64,000 nucleotides of DNA from Culex pipiens pallens (GCF_016801865.2 NC_068939.1:131783116-131847115), one strand, 5' to 3'. Numbered from the stretch's first letter, positions 46,952 to 56,389 are shown. Notes: a model not told the origin generated them from the sequence alone. Numbers and translations: made by a program.

Positions 46952-47621
46952 ATATATGAGCTTGACATTTCGGTCAAGTAGGTTTCCCATACTGATGGGC
47001 TACATATTTCAGGGTGTAAAATCACATAAAATTGCATAAAATAATGCAGTATTTATTTTACACCCAGGCCTTTTACACGCAGCTGGGTAACTACTTATTT
47101 AGCTGTGTATTCACACTAATTCAGTGAAACGTTTGACTGTTACTTGTAGCCAAGATAAGAGTTAAATTCAAAAACAGTATCTTTTCAATGCTGTTATTTT
47201 TGCCGATGAAAAGTATGGTATTTCTATAATTTTTCTAACGTGTTATGCGTTGCAAAGGTATTTTGAATGAGCTTTTTTTACTTTGTTGATGGCCGTTTCA
47301 AATACTTTTGAAAGTTTCTTTTTGCAAAACCGTCATGAAACTATTTTCTTTTCCTGTCATTCTTGAACGACGAAACAGCCTACTTTTCTGTATTAAAAAT
47401 AGCAGAATCGAATAGTAACCCTTTTCAAAACAAATGCTGAAAAGATCTGCTTTTCAGCACTAAAATTGATGCTGAAAAGTTGAACTTTTCAGCACTTGTT
47501 AGGAAAAGTTATACTTTTCAACATTTTTTTTATTTAAACGATTAATTGACTTAAACGCATGGACATATCTCCTATAATTTTGTTCAAAGGGTGTTTTTCT
47601 AAATTGCAAAAAAATGTTGTA

Positions 47622-48003
47622 CACAGAAAAAAAATATGGTAATACAGTGAACTCTCTCGCTGTCGATATTGAAGGGACCGTCCGGGAGTTATCAAATTAT
47701 AGAATGAAAAATCAAAGCAACCTATTTGAAGGGACTGAAATATTTATTGACAGCTGGAGCAATATTGATATCGAGAAAATCGACAACCAGAGAGTCCACT
47801 GTATTCATCAGGAAATGGTGACAGATTTTGTGTCGAAAAAAATGTGTAATATTACATCAGAAATTATGGATATTCATCATTTTGTGATGAATATTCATCA
47901 GGTTCACATTTTTACACATTTTTTATGTAATATTACTCAAAAAAGAGGTTATATTCAACCTACCAAATTTTCAACCTTCAAAAATTCAACTTTTTTTGCT
48001 GTG
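47622..48003. mobile_element. TA-target MITE, CACAGAAAAA family, with nested MITE
   Basis: CACAGAAAAAAAATATGG and ...AACTTTTTTTGCTGTG are flanked by TA (47620-47621, 48004-48005). Copy 1 of the repeated unit supplies the empty site. A second MITE lies at 47645-47801 inside it; without that it is 223 bp. Confidence 0.85.
47645..47801. mobile_element. pogo-like MITE, CAGTGAACTCTCTCGCTGTC
   Basis: CAGTGAACTCTCTCGCTGTC (then GAT) and the inverse ATCGACAACCAGAGAGTCCACTG bound 157 bp, with TA on each side (47643-47644, 47802-47803). The related copy at 48300 reads GGTAATATTCATC across the site, the empty form. CAGTG ends and TA TSD suggest the pogo branch. Confidence 0.85.
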
Positions 48004-48299
48004 TATGTAACTCGTTGCAAAACTTGATTTTTTCATCACTCGTCGAATTTGTCCAACTCGGTGAACCTTTTTGGATAAATTAACGACTCGTGCTGAAAAA
48101 CCTCTCTTTTTGCAACTTGTTACATAAACTACTATTTCAAAATAGGCCCAAAAATCGGGAGGCAACAAAAAACATAAAAGTTGAGTTGAAAATCATGTAT
48201 AAATCATCGTATAAAAATATTTGAATTTTATGTTAAATTTATGTAGATATTTTTCATCGAAACTTATGATAGCAAAACAAATAGTGTGACTGGTGACTA

Positions 48300-48430
48300 C
48301 ACAGAAAAAAATGATGGTAATATTCATCAGGAAATGGTGAAAGATTTTGTGTCAAAAAAATGATAAATTTTACCCCAGAAAATTATGAATTTTCATCAGT
48401 TTTTGATGAATTTACTTATGAATCGCACAA
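48300..48430 (+). mobile_element. Truncated CACAGAAAAA MITE
   Basis: Begins CACAGAAAAAAATGATGGTA after TA (48298-48299) and runs through CATCAGGAAATGGTGAAAGA before the homology ends near 48430, next to the partial ACGTCA element. Confidence 0.6.
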
Positions 48431-48434
48431 ATTT

Positions 48435-48814
48435 TGACTGAAATGTTAGTGAATGGCATTCTTAGGTCTCAAATAAGCTGTTAACATCAAAACAATCGAT
48501 AGTTTAAATACAAATTTGCTAGAATTTAAGGAAATCTAAACCATAAATTTCTGCTTTGCCTTCCCGGTGCTTCGAACGCTTATGAAATATTTCAAGTGAA
48601 ATGTTTCGCATTTTTGTTAAACTTATAATTTTATTGTATTTAATTGTTTTTGCATTAACTACAGCGTTCAAACAAACTTTAAATGAAAGTTGATGTTGGA
48701 ATTCATCAAATAACACAGTTTGGACATTCATAATGCGAACTTATATCCAAATTATTGATAAAACAAGATGAAGTGTCCGGGTTTCGAAGCGTCCGGGAAT
48801 TCGAATCATGACGT
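48435..48814 (-). mobile_element. Partial ACGTCATGATT TA-target MITE
   Basis: Reverse-oriented match to the first half of 19980-20652, ending in ...GAATTCGAATCATGACGT followed by TA (48815-48816). The other terminus is missing; the break is next to the CACAGAAAAA fragment. Confidence 0.7.
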
Positions 48815-48883
48815 TATGGTCCTGTTAAAATTCCATGTAGATTTTTTTACAAAAACTTAACCTTTCTTCTGAAAATTATTTTT

Positions 48884-49852
48884 TTAATTGCCTTTTCTAA
48901 AAAAGTCCATTCCGCGAAACAGGCGCATTCCGTGCACTAATTTTTGTTGTAACCACCTCCCCCGAATTACCTTGCCCTGCTCCAGGTCTCCGTCAAAGGG
49001 CTGCGGGGTGGTCGGGATGTCACAGTCCTCCGTCGGCGGCACGACACAGCGCAGGCTTCGCCGGTCAAACACCAGCATGGCCGGGCATCGCTGGAGCCGC
49101 GGGTAGCCACCCTGGCACTGCCAGTACCGATTGCAGGACTTTCCTAGCGGAACGTTGCCATTAGCGTCGTCGTTGCAGAGGGCTAAAAAAAAGGGGAAGA
49201 TAAACATTAAATCCTATGGCGATCGGGCTGGCAGTGAGTTCCTTACGGTGCTTCTGGCAACCCTCAACATTCTCCGGCCAGTCGCAGCTGTGGGCGTTCT
49301 CGTTGTACAGCAGCCCGCCGATGCATAGCTGTTCGGTGGCCGTTCCGTTCCAGCACGTCCAGTACCGGGTGCAGGACGTCTCGTGGCCAAAGATGCCGTA
49401 CAGCCAGTCGCAGTGCTCCGTCGAGATGGGGCCGTCTTGGGGGAGAGGGGAGTGGGTTGGAAAAAAAATGTAAGTTTACTGCATTTGTTCGGTGAGAATA
49501 AACTGGGTATAATCATGAGATTCATAAATCATACGGTCATCGCGGCGGAACTTTATCCATTTGGGAATGGCTTTGTTGCAAGACAAGAGCGATTTATCTG
49601 AATATATTCTTTTGATGGTAAACTCACTTGCCAGCTGCTTGCCGTCGCAGTAGTCCGACCGCCACGGGTAGTCGCAGCCCTCGGTCACGCCGCGGTGCTT
49701 GCCGGCAAACACCAACCCGTTCGGGCAGTCGTACAGCTCGGCCTGGTTGTTGACGCACTCCCAGTACCGGTCGCAGTACGTCGCGTCGCCGACCACCTTC
49801 GATTTGGTCTTGCACGGGTCATCCTGGTCCTGGCGCTGGCCGCTGGCGAGAC
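48884..49852 (-). CDS. CPAP3/obstructor-family chitin-binding protein (partial gene)
   Basis: Three exons, 49852-49628, 49435-49247 and 49182-48971 (or on to the stop at 48884), joined by phase-1 introns with GT-AG ends. Together they code about 208 residues with three chitin-binding type-2 (peritrophin-A, CBM14) domains, each with six cysteines and one per exon. CPAP3/obstructor proteins are secreted into the cuticle, bind chitin and organise it. The tandem layout and the spacing between domains fit this family. The sequence HCDWLYGIF...YWTCWNG in domain 2 is close in style to Gasp, but I cannot assign the orthologue. The signal peptide exon is missing and must lie above 49852. At the 3' end AAG|GTAATT could be a donor to a further exon; otherwise the frame reads 28 more residues to a stop. 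Codon use is GC-rich, unlike the AT-rich surroundings. Confidence 0.85.
48971..49182 (-). CDS. Exon with chitin-binding domain 3
   Basis: Acceptor TTTTTTTTTAG; split codon C|CC. Residues LCNDDANGNVPLGKSCNRYW then QCQGGYPRLQRC to TEDCDIPTTPQPFDGDLEQGK. Cysteines LC, SC, QC, RC, RC, DC complete the motif. After GK the sequence is AAG|GTAATT. If used as a donor, the exon ends at 48971 and the last exon lies farther left; if not, translation stops at 48884. Confidence 0.8.
49247..49435 (-). CDS. Exon with chitin-binding domain 2
   Basis: 189 nt, preceded by CTCTCCCCCAAG and followed by donor GTAAGG. The split codon A|AC gives Asn at the junction. Residues GPISTEHCDWLYGIFGHETS to VEGCQKH, cysteines HC, SC, TC, LC, SC, GC. 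Aromatic residues of the chitin-binding face are present in RYWTCWNG. Phase 1 on both sides, so the exon could be added or skipped without frameshift. Confidence 0.85.
49628..49852 (-). CDS. Exon with chitin-binding domain 1
   Basis: 225 nt. Acceptor TTTCAATATCCCACAG precedes it and donor GTGAGT follows. Residues run LASGQRQDQDDPCKTKSK... to ...DYCDGKQLA. Cysteine order: DPC, YC, EC, DC, GC, YC, with the conserved YCDRYWEC and CPNGLVF cores of the type-2 chitin-binding fold. Begins and ends in phase 1. Confidence 0.85.
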
Positions 49853-49977
49853 CTGTGGGATATTGAAACAAGAATACAGCTGGGTTAGATTTTTGTGGCT
49901 AGGTCAAATTGGAAAATAATGATTTTATACTAAAGGGTCTAGAGAATGGATTCCCATAAATCAATAGATTTCTTTAA
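49853..49977 (-). other. Intronic sequence upstream of chitin-binding exon 1
   Basis: Carries the branch/acceptor side of the first recognised intron (pyrimidine tract then CCCACAG at 49853-49860). No 5' exon was found nearby. The TTAA-target MITE beginning at 49978 would be inside this intron. Confidence 0.5.
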
Positions 49978-50519
49978 CCCTGTAATGCTAATTTTTTGGT
50001 TTGTTTTACAAATAACTATACTTTTCATGATTTATGTTTTTTTGTTTCATTTTTAATATTTTATTTTTCCTTAATCATGTTTAGTTTATGTCGGTTTTTG
50101 GTAGTATATGGCTTATTCTACCACCTCCTATTATAACCTTCTGCCTTTTAAGTTTTGTCATGTATTACAGTCACCTTTTTCAATTTTTTGCTTATTTTCA
50201 CATTTTCTACTAAAGAATGACGACATTATCGTTCAAATTGTAAAGAAAAGCGTAGGGGCATAATCTGGGACATTACACAAATTACTGCAAACTTATTTAT
50301 AAATAAAATATAGAAAATGTCAATCAAAGTTGATCCCTAAAAAAATACATCTTCAAAAACATTGGAAAAGTCACATAAAATAACTTCCAGCCAAACATTT
50401 TTATTAAACTTAAGAGTTCCTCTTTCCAATGCTTCTTAAAGATCACAAAATGATTGAAATTTTTTGTCAAATTTCCAGATCGAAGCCCGCCTAAAGGCAA
50501 GGTTGGGTGTAGAGAATCT
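49978..50519 (-). mobile_element. TTAA-target (piggyBac-like) MITE, copy C
   Basis: Follows TTAA (49974-49977) with CCCTGTAATGC and is homologous, in reverse, to 11806-12423, including the GCCCGCCTAAAGGCAAGGTT hairpin near its far end. That end (GGGTGTAGAGAATC) has decayed and its TTAA is lost. Lies in the putative first intron of the chitin-binding gene. Confidence 0.7.
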
Positions 50520-50603
50520 TTTACTTTCTGTAAGGTGCATAAAGAAAACAAACTGGCAATCGATAAATGAATCGATTAAAATGTAATGAAATTGAATCTA
50601 TTA

Positions 50604-51063
50604 GGCCGGTGCAAATATTTAAAAAAGTTTTTGTCCCTCAGCCCTGGCCGAGGTCAAGGGGGGGGCAAAAAAATAAAAAAATATAACAATTTAAATAACA
50701 AGCCATAGTCTTCACATTTAAATGAAAAAAGTGTTTTAAAATGCATTTTACACTAGTTCAGTTGTTTTACAATCATTAGTTTTCAAAAAATCTAAGATCT
50801 GACAAAAACAAAAATTGTATCGAAAAAAAAGATTTTGCATCGAAAATTTTCAAAAAATCTTAAGATTTTTTAATAAACCCAAATATGCTAAAAATAATTT
50901 TAAACGCAGGAGAATGTATTTTAATTTGATTTCAGCTGGTTGCACTTGAATTTTCATTGAAATTTTGAAGTTTATTGTAAAAATATTTTTTTTGCCCCCT
51001 GATTTTTCGGGCCAATTTTGAAGGGGGGGGTGACAAAAACTTTTAAAAATATTTGTACCAGCC
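50604..51063. mobile_element. TTA-target (Harbinger-like) MITE, GGCCGGTGCAAATATTT, copy 1
   Basis: GGCCGGTGCAAATATTTAAA and the inverse AAATATTTGTACCAGCC are flanked by TTA (50601-50603, 51064-51066). G-rich runs lie near each end (GGGGGGG at about 50659 and 51024). A 3-bp TTA/TAA TSD is characteristic of PIF/Harbinger. No coding sequence. Confidence 0.75.
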
Positions 51064-51748
51064 TTATTTGAAGAGGAAAAACTTTTAAGGTATTTTTATT
51101 ACCTAGGAGCAAATTTGCAACGTGTGTTAATCTATATTACTCGGGGATTTGGTTAAGATCATTTCATCATTTTATGTCATATTATTGTTGTTAAGTTCCA
51201 GTTTTATTTTTAAGATGGCTCAAACATCTACAAATAAATGTGACATGTGTGTTTTATAGCATTTTCGGCATTGAATATCTTACAAATCTTGACCAAGAGA
51301 GAAAATTTGAAGACTTATAAATGATTTGTCAGTGCCCTTTCTCCGTGATCACATTTCATCACAGTTGAAAAATAAAATTTTTACGTCTTTCACCGATCCG
51401 TAGTTCCAACATTCAAAAATTGTTTAATAGATTTGAAAATCTTTAAGTGATTTATTTTGCATAAATAAGCGTTATACAAGGCATTCTGAATAGTTTATAA
51501 TCCTTTTTACAAGTTTTTCAAAAGAAATTTCAATTTCTGAACAAATTTTCAAGGGGGATAAAACGTTGAAATTAAGTTTGCAATGGTCTTAATTTTTTCA
51601 AATTGTTTTAGTGAAATGCTCGACGAAATATTTTGACCAAAACTGCAGTTATCTTGCACCTAATTTCTATGAAATTAGTTGAAGCTATCTATCAAGAACT
51701 AATTTTTCTTATTTAAAAAAAAAATTCTCAGTTCAATTATGTTTTTCT
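51064..51748. other. AT-rich spacer, no feature seen
   Basis: No gene or terminal repeat recognised. Confidence 0.35.
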
Positions 51749-51756
51749 ATACTGAA

Positions 51757-52229
51757 CAAGCTTCCCTGCACCGTGCGGTACACGCGGTTCGCTTGTACCT
51801 CGGGTTTGCTTTGCGCCTGCTTTGTTCGGTTTACACCCGTACCCGACTCACACGAACCGAGGGTATTTTGGTTCATCGTACCAGCGCACCACGACACTCT
51901 CGGTTCGCCGCGTCGGTTTTGTGTCTGGCACTCACCCATGGCATGAACCCGGTGTATGAGCCAAGGTGCTTCACTCGATACGAGCCGAGGTACGTGCCGT
52001 GGTACGCGCTGGCGGTACAAAACGGGTTCAATACCACGGCGCGTACCACGGCACGCTGGGTTCATGCCATGGGTGAGTGCCAGACACAAAACCGATGGGG
52101 CGAGCCGAGAATGTCGTGGTGCGCTGGTACGATGTACCAAGATACCAATACACAAATGGGTTCTGGCACGTACCGAAGCTAGAAAACCAAACCCGCGGTG
52201 TGCGTTGGCACTGGCGCATGGGAAGCTTG
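51757..52229. mobile_element. GC-rich foldback with 8-bp TSD
   Basis: CAAGCTTCCC and GGGAAGCTTG are the ends, and ATACTGAA lies on both sides (51749-51756, 52230-52237), an 8-bp TSD. The arms pair almost throughout, for example TTGTGTCTGGCACTCACCCA / TGGGTGAGTGCCAGACACAA, meeting near 51995. GC content is far above the surroundings. Long antiparallel ORFs (up to 147 codons) are mirror images caused by the palindrome. Confidence 0.85.
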
Positions 52230-52269
52230 ATACTGAAGTTACCTTGCAGATTTTTTTTATATATGCTTA

Positions 52270-52684
52270 GGTCGATGCAAATATTTTTCAAAAAAAAAAT
52301 TAATAACAAGCCATAGTTTCAACATTTGCATGGAAAAGGTGTTTTAAAATGCATTTTACACTAGTACAGTTGTTTTGCAATCATTAGTTTTCTAAAAATG
52401 TAAGATTTGACGAAAACAAAAATTTTAGCGAAAAAAAAACTTATTGCGATAATAAACATCAACAATTTTTGAAAATTCAAAAGATTTTTAAATCAACTAA
52501 AACATGCTAAAAATAATTCTTAACGCAGGGGAATGCATTCTAAATTGATTTCAGCTGATTACAATTCAATTCCCATTAAAATTTTGAAGTTTTTTGAAAA
52601 CATATTTTTTTGCCTCCTGATTTTTCGGGCCAACATTAAAGGGGGGGGGGGAGACATAAACTTTAAATAAAATTTGTACCAGCC
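52270..52684. mobile_element. TTA-target (Harbinger-like) MITE, copy 2
   Basis: GGTCGATGCAAATATTTTTC and ...AAATTTGTACCAGCC. Left TTA (52267-52269); right CTA, one change from TTA. Aligns along its length with 50604-51063 ('CATTTTACACTAGT', 'GATTTCAGCTG', 'TTTTTCGGGCCAA'), including the G run near the right end. Confidence 0.7.
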
Positions 52685-52924
52685 CTATTGAAAACTTATC
52701 TTGCAAAAATTTACCTAAAGTTATCTTGCAGAAAGTTATCTTACAGGATTTGAGCTGAAGGTATCTTGCAGAAAATTATCTTTTAAAATCGTGCTGGAGT
52801 TATCTTGCTGAATGTTATATTACAAAAATTGACCTTAAATTATCTTGCAAGAAGTTATCTTGCCGAAATTGACCTAAAGTTATCTAGCAAAAGTTATCTT
52901 CCAAAAAAATACCTTAAGTTATCT

Positions 52925-53615
52925 AATCTAATCTAATCTAATCAGACCCTAGCGCAGCCAATCTTTCGAAGGGATCCTGGAGAGTGCCTTAGGTTAGATG
53001 ACGCCTAGCACTCTTCTTGTCATTTATTAACATTTGTAGTGCGCCATTGCATTAGAATGCATTGAAACATCACAAGCGTTAAAGCGGCCAGGCCTACTGC
53101 GTAAAGCCGTATCGCAGAGATGACTCGTAATTGGGTTGAGTTTGAGCACTGAGTGTTCGAACAACAACACAATTCTGAATCGACAGGGGAGGAAGAAGCG
53201 TGGGGAGACACCACCATACGCTCCGAGATTTTGGTTGTATTCGTTGGGAGCACCATGCTAAGAAGGTTTGGTACTCCGGGACCCTCTGGGATGGGACATT
53301 GTATTTCCACGAATGCCCTGGACACTATTTGCCGTGGTTATAGCGCCACAACTCGCTCTCTGTAACAGTATTCCTAATTCCAGTCCAAGCTCACCAAGTC
53401 GTCATGGCCTAGTGGTTAGCATTTTTGCTTACCAATCCAAAGGACGGAGGATCGAACCCCGCCTTGAGCGACTTTGATTTTTCGTTCATATTCATCATTT
53501 CAAATTTATGTGTTCTTAACTTTCTCGTTGGGAGCAGATGGGAATCGAACCCAGAACCATTCGCTTACAAAGCGAACACCGTAACCAGTCAGCCACGGCC
53601 GCTCCTTCAAAAAAT
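52925..53615 (-). mobile_element. tRNA-derived SINE, copy 2
   Basis: The direct repeat TACCTTAAGTTATCT flanks it (52910-52924, 53616-53630). On the minus strand: tRNA-like head (53605-53531), opposite tRNA-like block (about 53475-53397), body, and (TTAGA)n tail. Almost identical to 9516-10215, so the family was active recently relative to its surroundings. ORFs of 60-100 codons shared by the two copies are body sequence, not genes. Confidence 0.85.
53531..53605 (-). repeat. tRNA-like head of SINE copy 2
   Basis: GGAGC/GCTCC ends, A-box TGGCTGACTGGTTACGG, anticodon arm TTCGC-TTTGTAA-GCGAA, B-box GGGTTCGATTCCC. The best preserved of the three heads. Confidence 0.6.
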
Positions 53616-54060
53616 TACCTTAAGTTATCTTGCAGAAAAATATTTTTTAAGTTCGAGCTGAAGTTATTTTACAAGTTATCGTCTAGAAATCGAGCTGAAA
53701 ATAACTAACAATAAGTAATCTTTTAGAAATCGAGCTGAAGTTATCTTGCAGAATGTTACGTTCGAAAATTGACCTGAAGTTATCTTGCAAGAAATTAACC
53801 TAAAGTTATCTTGAAATCAAGCTGAAGTTATCTTGAAAAAAGTTTTATTAAAAAAAACTGACCTGAAGTTATCTTGCAAAAAGATATCTTGCAGAAATTG
53901 ACCTAAAGTTATCTTACAAAAATTTACCTGAAGTTATCTTATTGAAATCGTGCTAAAGATATCTTACACGAAGTTATTATTTAGAAATCGAGATAAAGGT
54001 ATCTTGCAGAATGTTATCTTACAACAATTGACCTGAAATTATCTTGCAAAAAGTTTACTA

Positions 54061-54275
54061 CCGTCAACTGGGGCGAATTGGGGCACATGGGGCGAATTGG
54101 GACAGCAGTTTTAACCATGTTAGAGCTCAATATTGGCATTTTTCGGGTTGGTTTCGAATAGAACAGACTCAGACCAACAAATAGTATACATCCATTTCCA
54201 AATTTAAAACCTTTAAGTGCTCCTAACACTGCTGTCCCTATTCAGACTGTAGTCCCGATTCACCCAAGATGACGG
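54061..54275. mobile_element. TA-target MITE, CCGTCAACTGGGGCGAATTG
   Basis: CCGTCAACTGGGGCGAATTG at the left; at the right CCCGATTCACCCAAGATGACGG. TA on both sides (54059-54060, 54276-54277). It interrupts the minisatellite. The CCGT...GGGGNGA ends are similar in style to the CCGTAAACCGGGGTGACTTT family. Confidence 0.75.
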
Positions 54276-54395
54276 TACTAGAAATAGAGTTGTAGCTATC
54301 TTGCGAGAAAATTTCTTACAAAATCGATCTGAAGTTATCTTGCAGATCCATTAAAACAGTGATGACTTTTTAGAACAATAGAAGATTTTTTTAAA

Positions 54396-54510
54396 GGTCC
54401 AGTAAACAAAATTTTAAATTTTTGCATTTTGGGTGTTTTTGAAACCGCCTTGAGTTAGAAATATCCAAAAACACCCAAAAGCTAAAAATGATAATTTTGT
54501 TTATTGGACC
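54396..54510. repeat. Short hairpin, GGTCCAGTAAACAAAATT arms
   Basis: GGTCCAGTAAACAAAATT is mirrored by AATTTTGTTTATTGGACC, and the inner TTTTGGGTGTTTTTG / AAAAACACCCAAAA arms also pair. A ~115-bp MITE-like fold. Confidence 0.65.
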
Positions 54511-54662
54511 TGACTGTGAGGAGAAGTTATCATTCAAATAAAAAATAGGTAATTATTTATTTAATTTGCTTTGTTGTTAATTTGATGTTTGATATTAACT
54601 ATTCCGTAAAAAAATATTGCAACACAAATGATAAGAAAATGATGATAATCTTTACAGCAGTA

Positions 54663-54912
54663 CACTGCCCCTGATCGCATAAATGTCCCATATGCATTTT
54701 CATCGATTTCGAGTTTTTGATGCAGTTTGGTTCAAAATTGTGTGCTCTTCCGAAAGAGCCTATAACATCCAGTACTTTGTTATAGAAATCAGGAGGAAAT
54801 CCAGTTTTTTCGCGAAAACTTAACACGTAGCCTTATGTATGGGACAAACTTCAAATGAGTTTTTCTCAGCTTGCTGTTTTTGCATATGGGACATTTATGC
54901 GAACATGGGCAG
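54663..54912. mobile_element. TA-target MITE, CACTGCCCCTGATCGCATAA
   Basis: CACTGCCCCTGATCGCATAA...GCATATGGGACATTTATGCG AACATGGGCAG: the arms CATAAATGTCCCATATGC / GCATATGGGACATTTATG are perfect. TA on both sides (54661-54662, 54913-54914). Confidence 0.7.
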
Positions 54913-54914
54913 TA

Positions 54915-56242
54915 CAGGTAAAACAAAGACGAAAATAAGTTGGACAAAGATTAATACTGAAAATAACATAAATATACCAAAAAATAATGCTACTTTGAAA
55001 CAGTCTTGTTTCAAATCACACATTCAATTTAAATCAAGTTCACTACCAAAGGGTAATTGCCGGGCGCCACCGTAATAAATTGCACACCCGTGCTCTGCCA
55101 TGAAAATCCGGGCATGACACGTTAAACATAACTTTTAAGCGATTCACCTCAGCTCAGATTGATGAGCTGACGAAAACGTCAAAGGAGGTGGAGTGTTTTA
55201 ACGACCTGCCACCTCACACTCGCGCGGGGTTTCAAAGAAGTCGCTGAACAATCACCCACCATTGCTCCCCCTCGTCACACAACATACAATCATAATCAAA
55301 TTCATGCTAATTTCCCCCCGGAGCAAATGCTCACTCGCTCGTGTGTGTGTGTGTGTGCACAATCATAAAATCACACTGAAGCGGAATGAATTAGAGCGCT
55401 GATGAAAATTATACGTGTGACGGCGGAAAAGCGTGGAAAGCGCGCTGTTCAGCAAATCGTCGCGATTAGTCGCGCGAGATTGTACAGTTTAACACAGGTG
55501 AGGTGAAAAACTGGTTGGCGGAGTACTTTCACTTTCGCACTGTCTTGGAAGGAGTCACTGGAAGCAGGTTTGAAAGACTAATGTAACGAGTTAGAGTTAA
55601 TTTGCGAGATAGTTAGTGTCACAAGCTTAATGTATGCTTTTCCATTTTATGATATAATGCACTCTTGGTAATTGATCTGAATCACACGCTGATAATAGAA
55701 ACTGGAATTGAGATTGAAGGTGAGTTAATTCATCAATGCAAAAGCTTCAGTAATAGATTGCATTTAATTGAATTAAAGTTAAACAATCAACAGTTTTATC
55801 AAATTTAAAGTATTTAATTAGACTTTATATTCTCATGAGTAATTCTTAAGAGTTTTAATTTATTTTAGACATTTTTAATTTTGTATTTTTTTGGTATTTA
55901 GATCGAACATTATCCATGCATCATTTTCAAAAGTGAAAAAAAATCTCAAAAATATTTTGTCTTCGGGAAAATTGTTCCAAATATATTGAAGATCCTACTT
56001 CAGAGAATTGGTAAGGATCGGACAGCTATTACGCCCGCCACAGGTAGAAAACTAAACAGTTGCATTTCTCCATACATTGTGACAATTTTCTTAATACAAA
56101 CTCGAGCTCGAGGAGGCACCCGGATTGGACCACCATAAGGTACACGGAAAAAAACTACGATTTTTCATATTCGAATTTTTTCACTTAAAGTTTAATTCCC
56201 AAAACATGTATTTTTTAATGTTCGTATTGTTTTTATTTTTTA
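54915..56242. other. Unique region, no supported gene
   Basis: 55.05-55.6 kb is GC-richer, with a (GT)n tract at 55340-55357, and looks like host non-coding DNA. No ORF with recognisable features. Confidence 0.35.
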
Positions 56243-56389
56243 GGCCGTTGCAAATATTTTTTGAAGTTTATGTCCCTCGACTCTGGTCGGGGTCGTGGGG
56301 GAGGGGGGGGGGGGGCAAAGAAATAAAATAAAATATTAAAATTTAAATAACATAAACGACATAAACTTTGAAAAATATTTGCAACGGCC
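56243..56389. mobile_element. TTA-target (Harbinger-like) MITE, copy 3, G-run core
   Basis: GGCCGTTGCAAATATTTTTT and AAAAATATTTGCAACGGCC are flanked by TTA (56240-56242, 56390-56392). A G run of about 14 lies in the middle (56302-56316). Only 147 bp, the shortest member of the family. Confidence 0.8.

Larger units (their letters stand above)
45154..47107 (-). mobile_element. TA-target MITE carrying a tRNA-like sequence, copy B
   Basis: CACAGCAAAAAATCCGATGG at the left and ...TTTAGCTGTG at the right, followed by TA (47108-47109). The left flank is TAT, so one base may be changed. It shares its tRNA-like block and the TTACACCC hairpin with 32037-32391. It is interrupted by the foldback 45361-46951; without that it is about 360 bp. 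Confidence 0.7.
47325..48145 (+). repeat. ~430-bp repeated unit, copy 2, interrupted
   Basis: Same order of blocks as 44716-45150, with the MITE 47622-48003 inserted at GTTG-TA-TG, a site intact in copy 1. The 137-codon ORF spanning 47614-48027 is formed by the nested MITEs and is not a gene. Confidence 0.7.
52690..54345 (+). repeat. GAAGTTATCTTGCA-type minisatellite, interrupted
   Basis: Variants of TGACCTGAAGTTATCTTGCA and GAGCTGAAGTTATCTTGCAG, with spacings mostly 15-40 bp, fill 52690-52924, 53616-54058 and 54278-54345, all in the same direction. Units vary in length (GTTATCTTGCA core). It is split by the SINE at 52925-53615 and the MITE at 54061-54275. No protein frame survives. Confidence 0.8.

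Noticed and set aside
47614..48027. 137-codon ORF on the plus strand
   Set aside because: It reads across the boundaries of two nested MITEs, so it cannot be an ancestral gene.
44716..48145. Direct repeats as LTRs of a retrotransposon
   Set aside because: The repeats lack TG...CA ends, there is no primer-binding site, and the interior is a MITE with a foldback insert, without gag or pol.
48884..49106. Plus-strand ORFs opposite the chitin-binding exons
   Set aside because: Shadows of the minus-strand coding sequence in GC-rich codons.
51733..52182. Antiparallel ORFs of 140 and 147 codons
   Set aside because: They are mirror images produced by the GC-rich palindrome 51757-52229, with no recognised domain.
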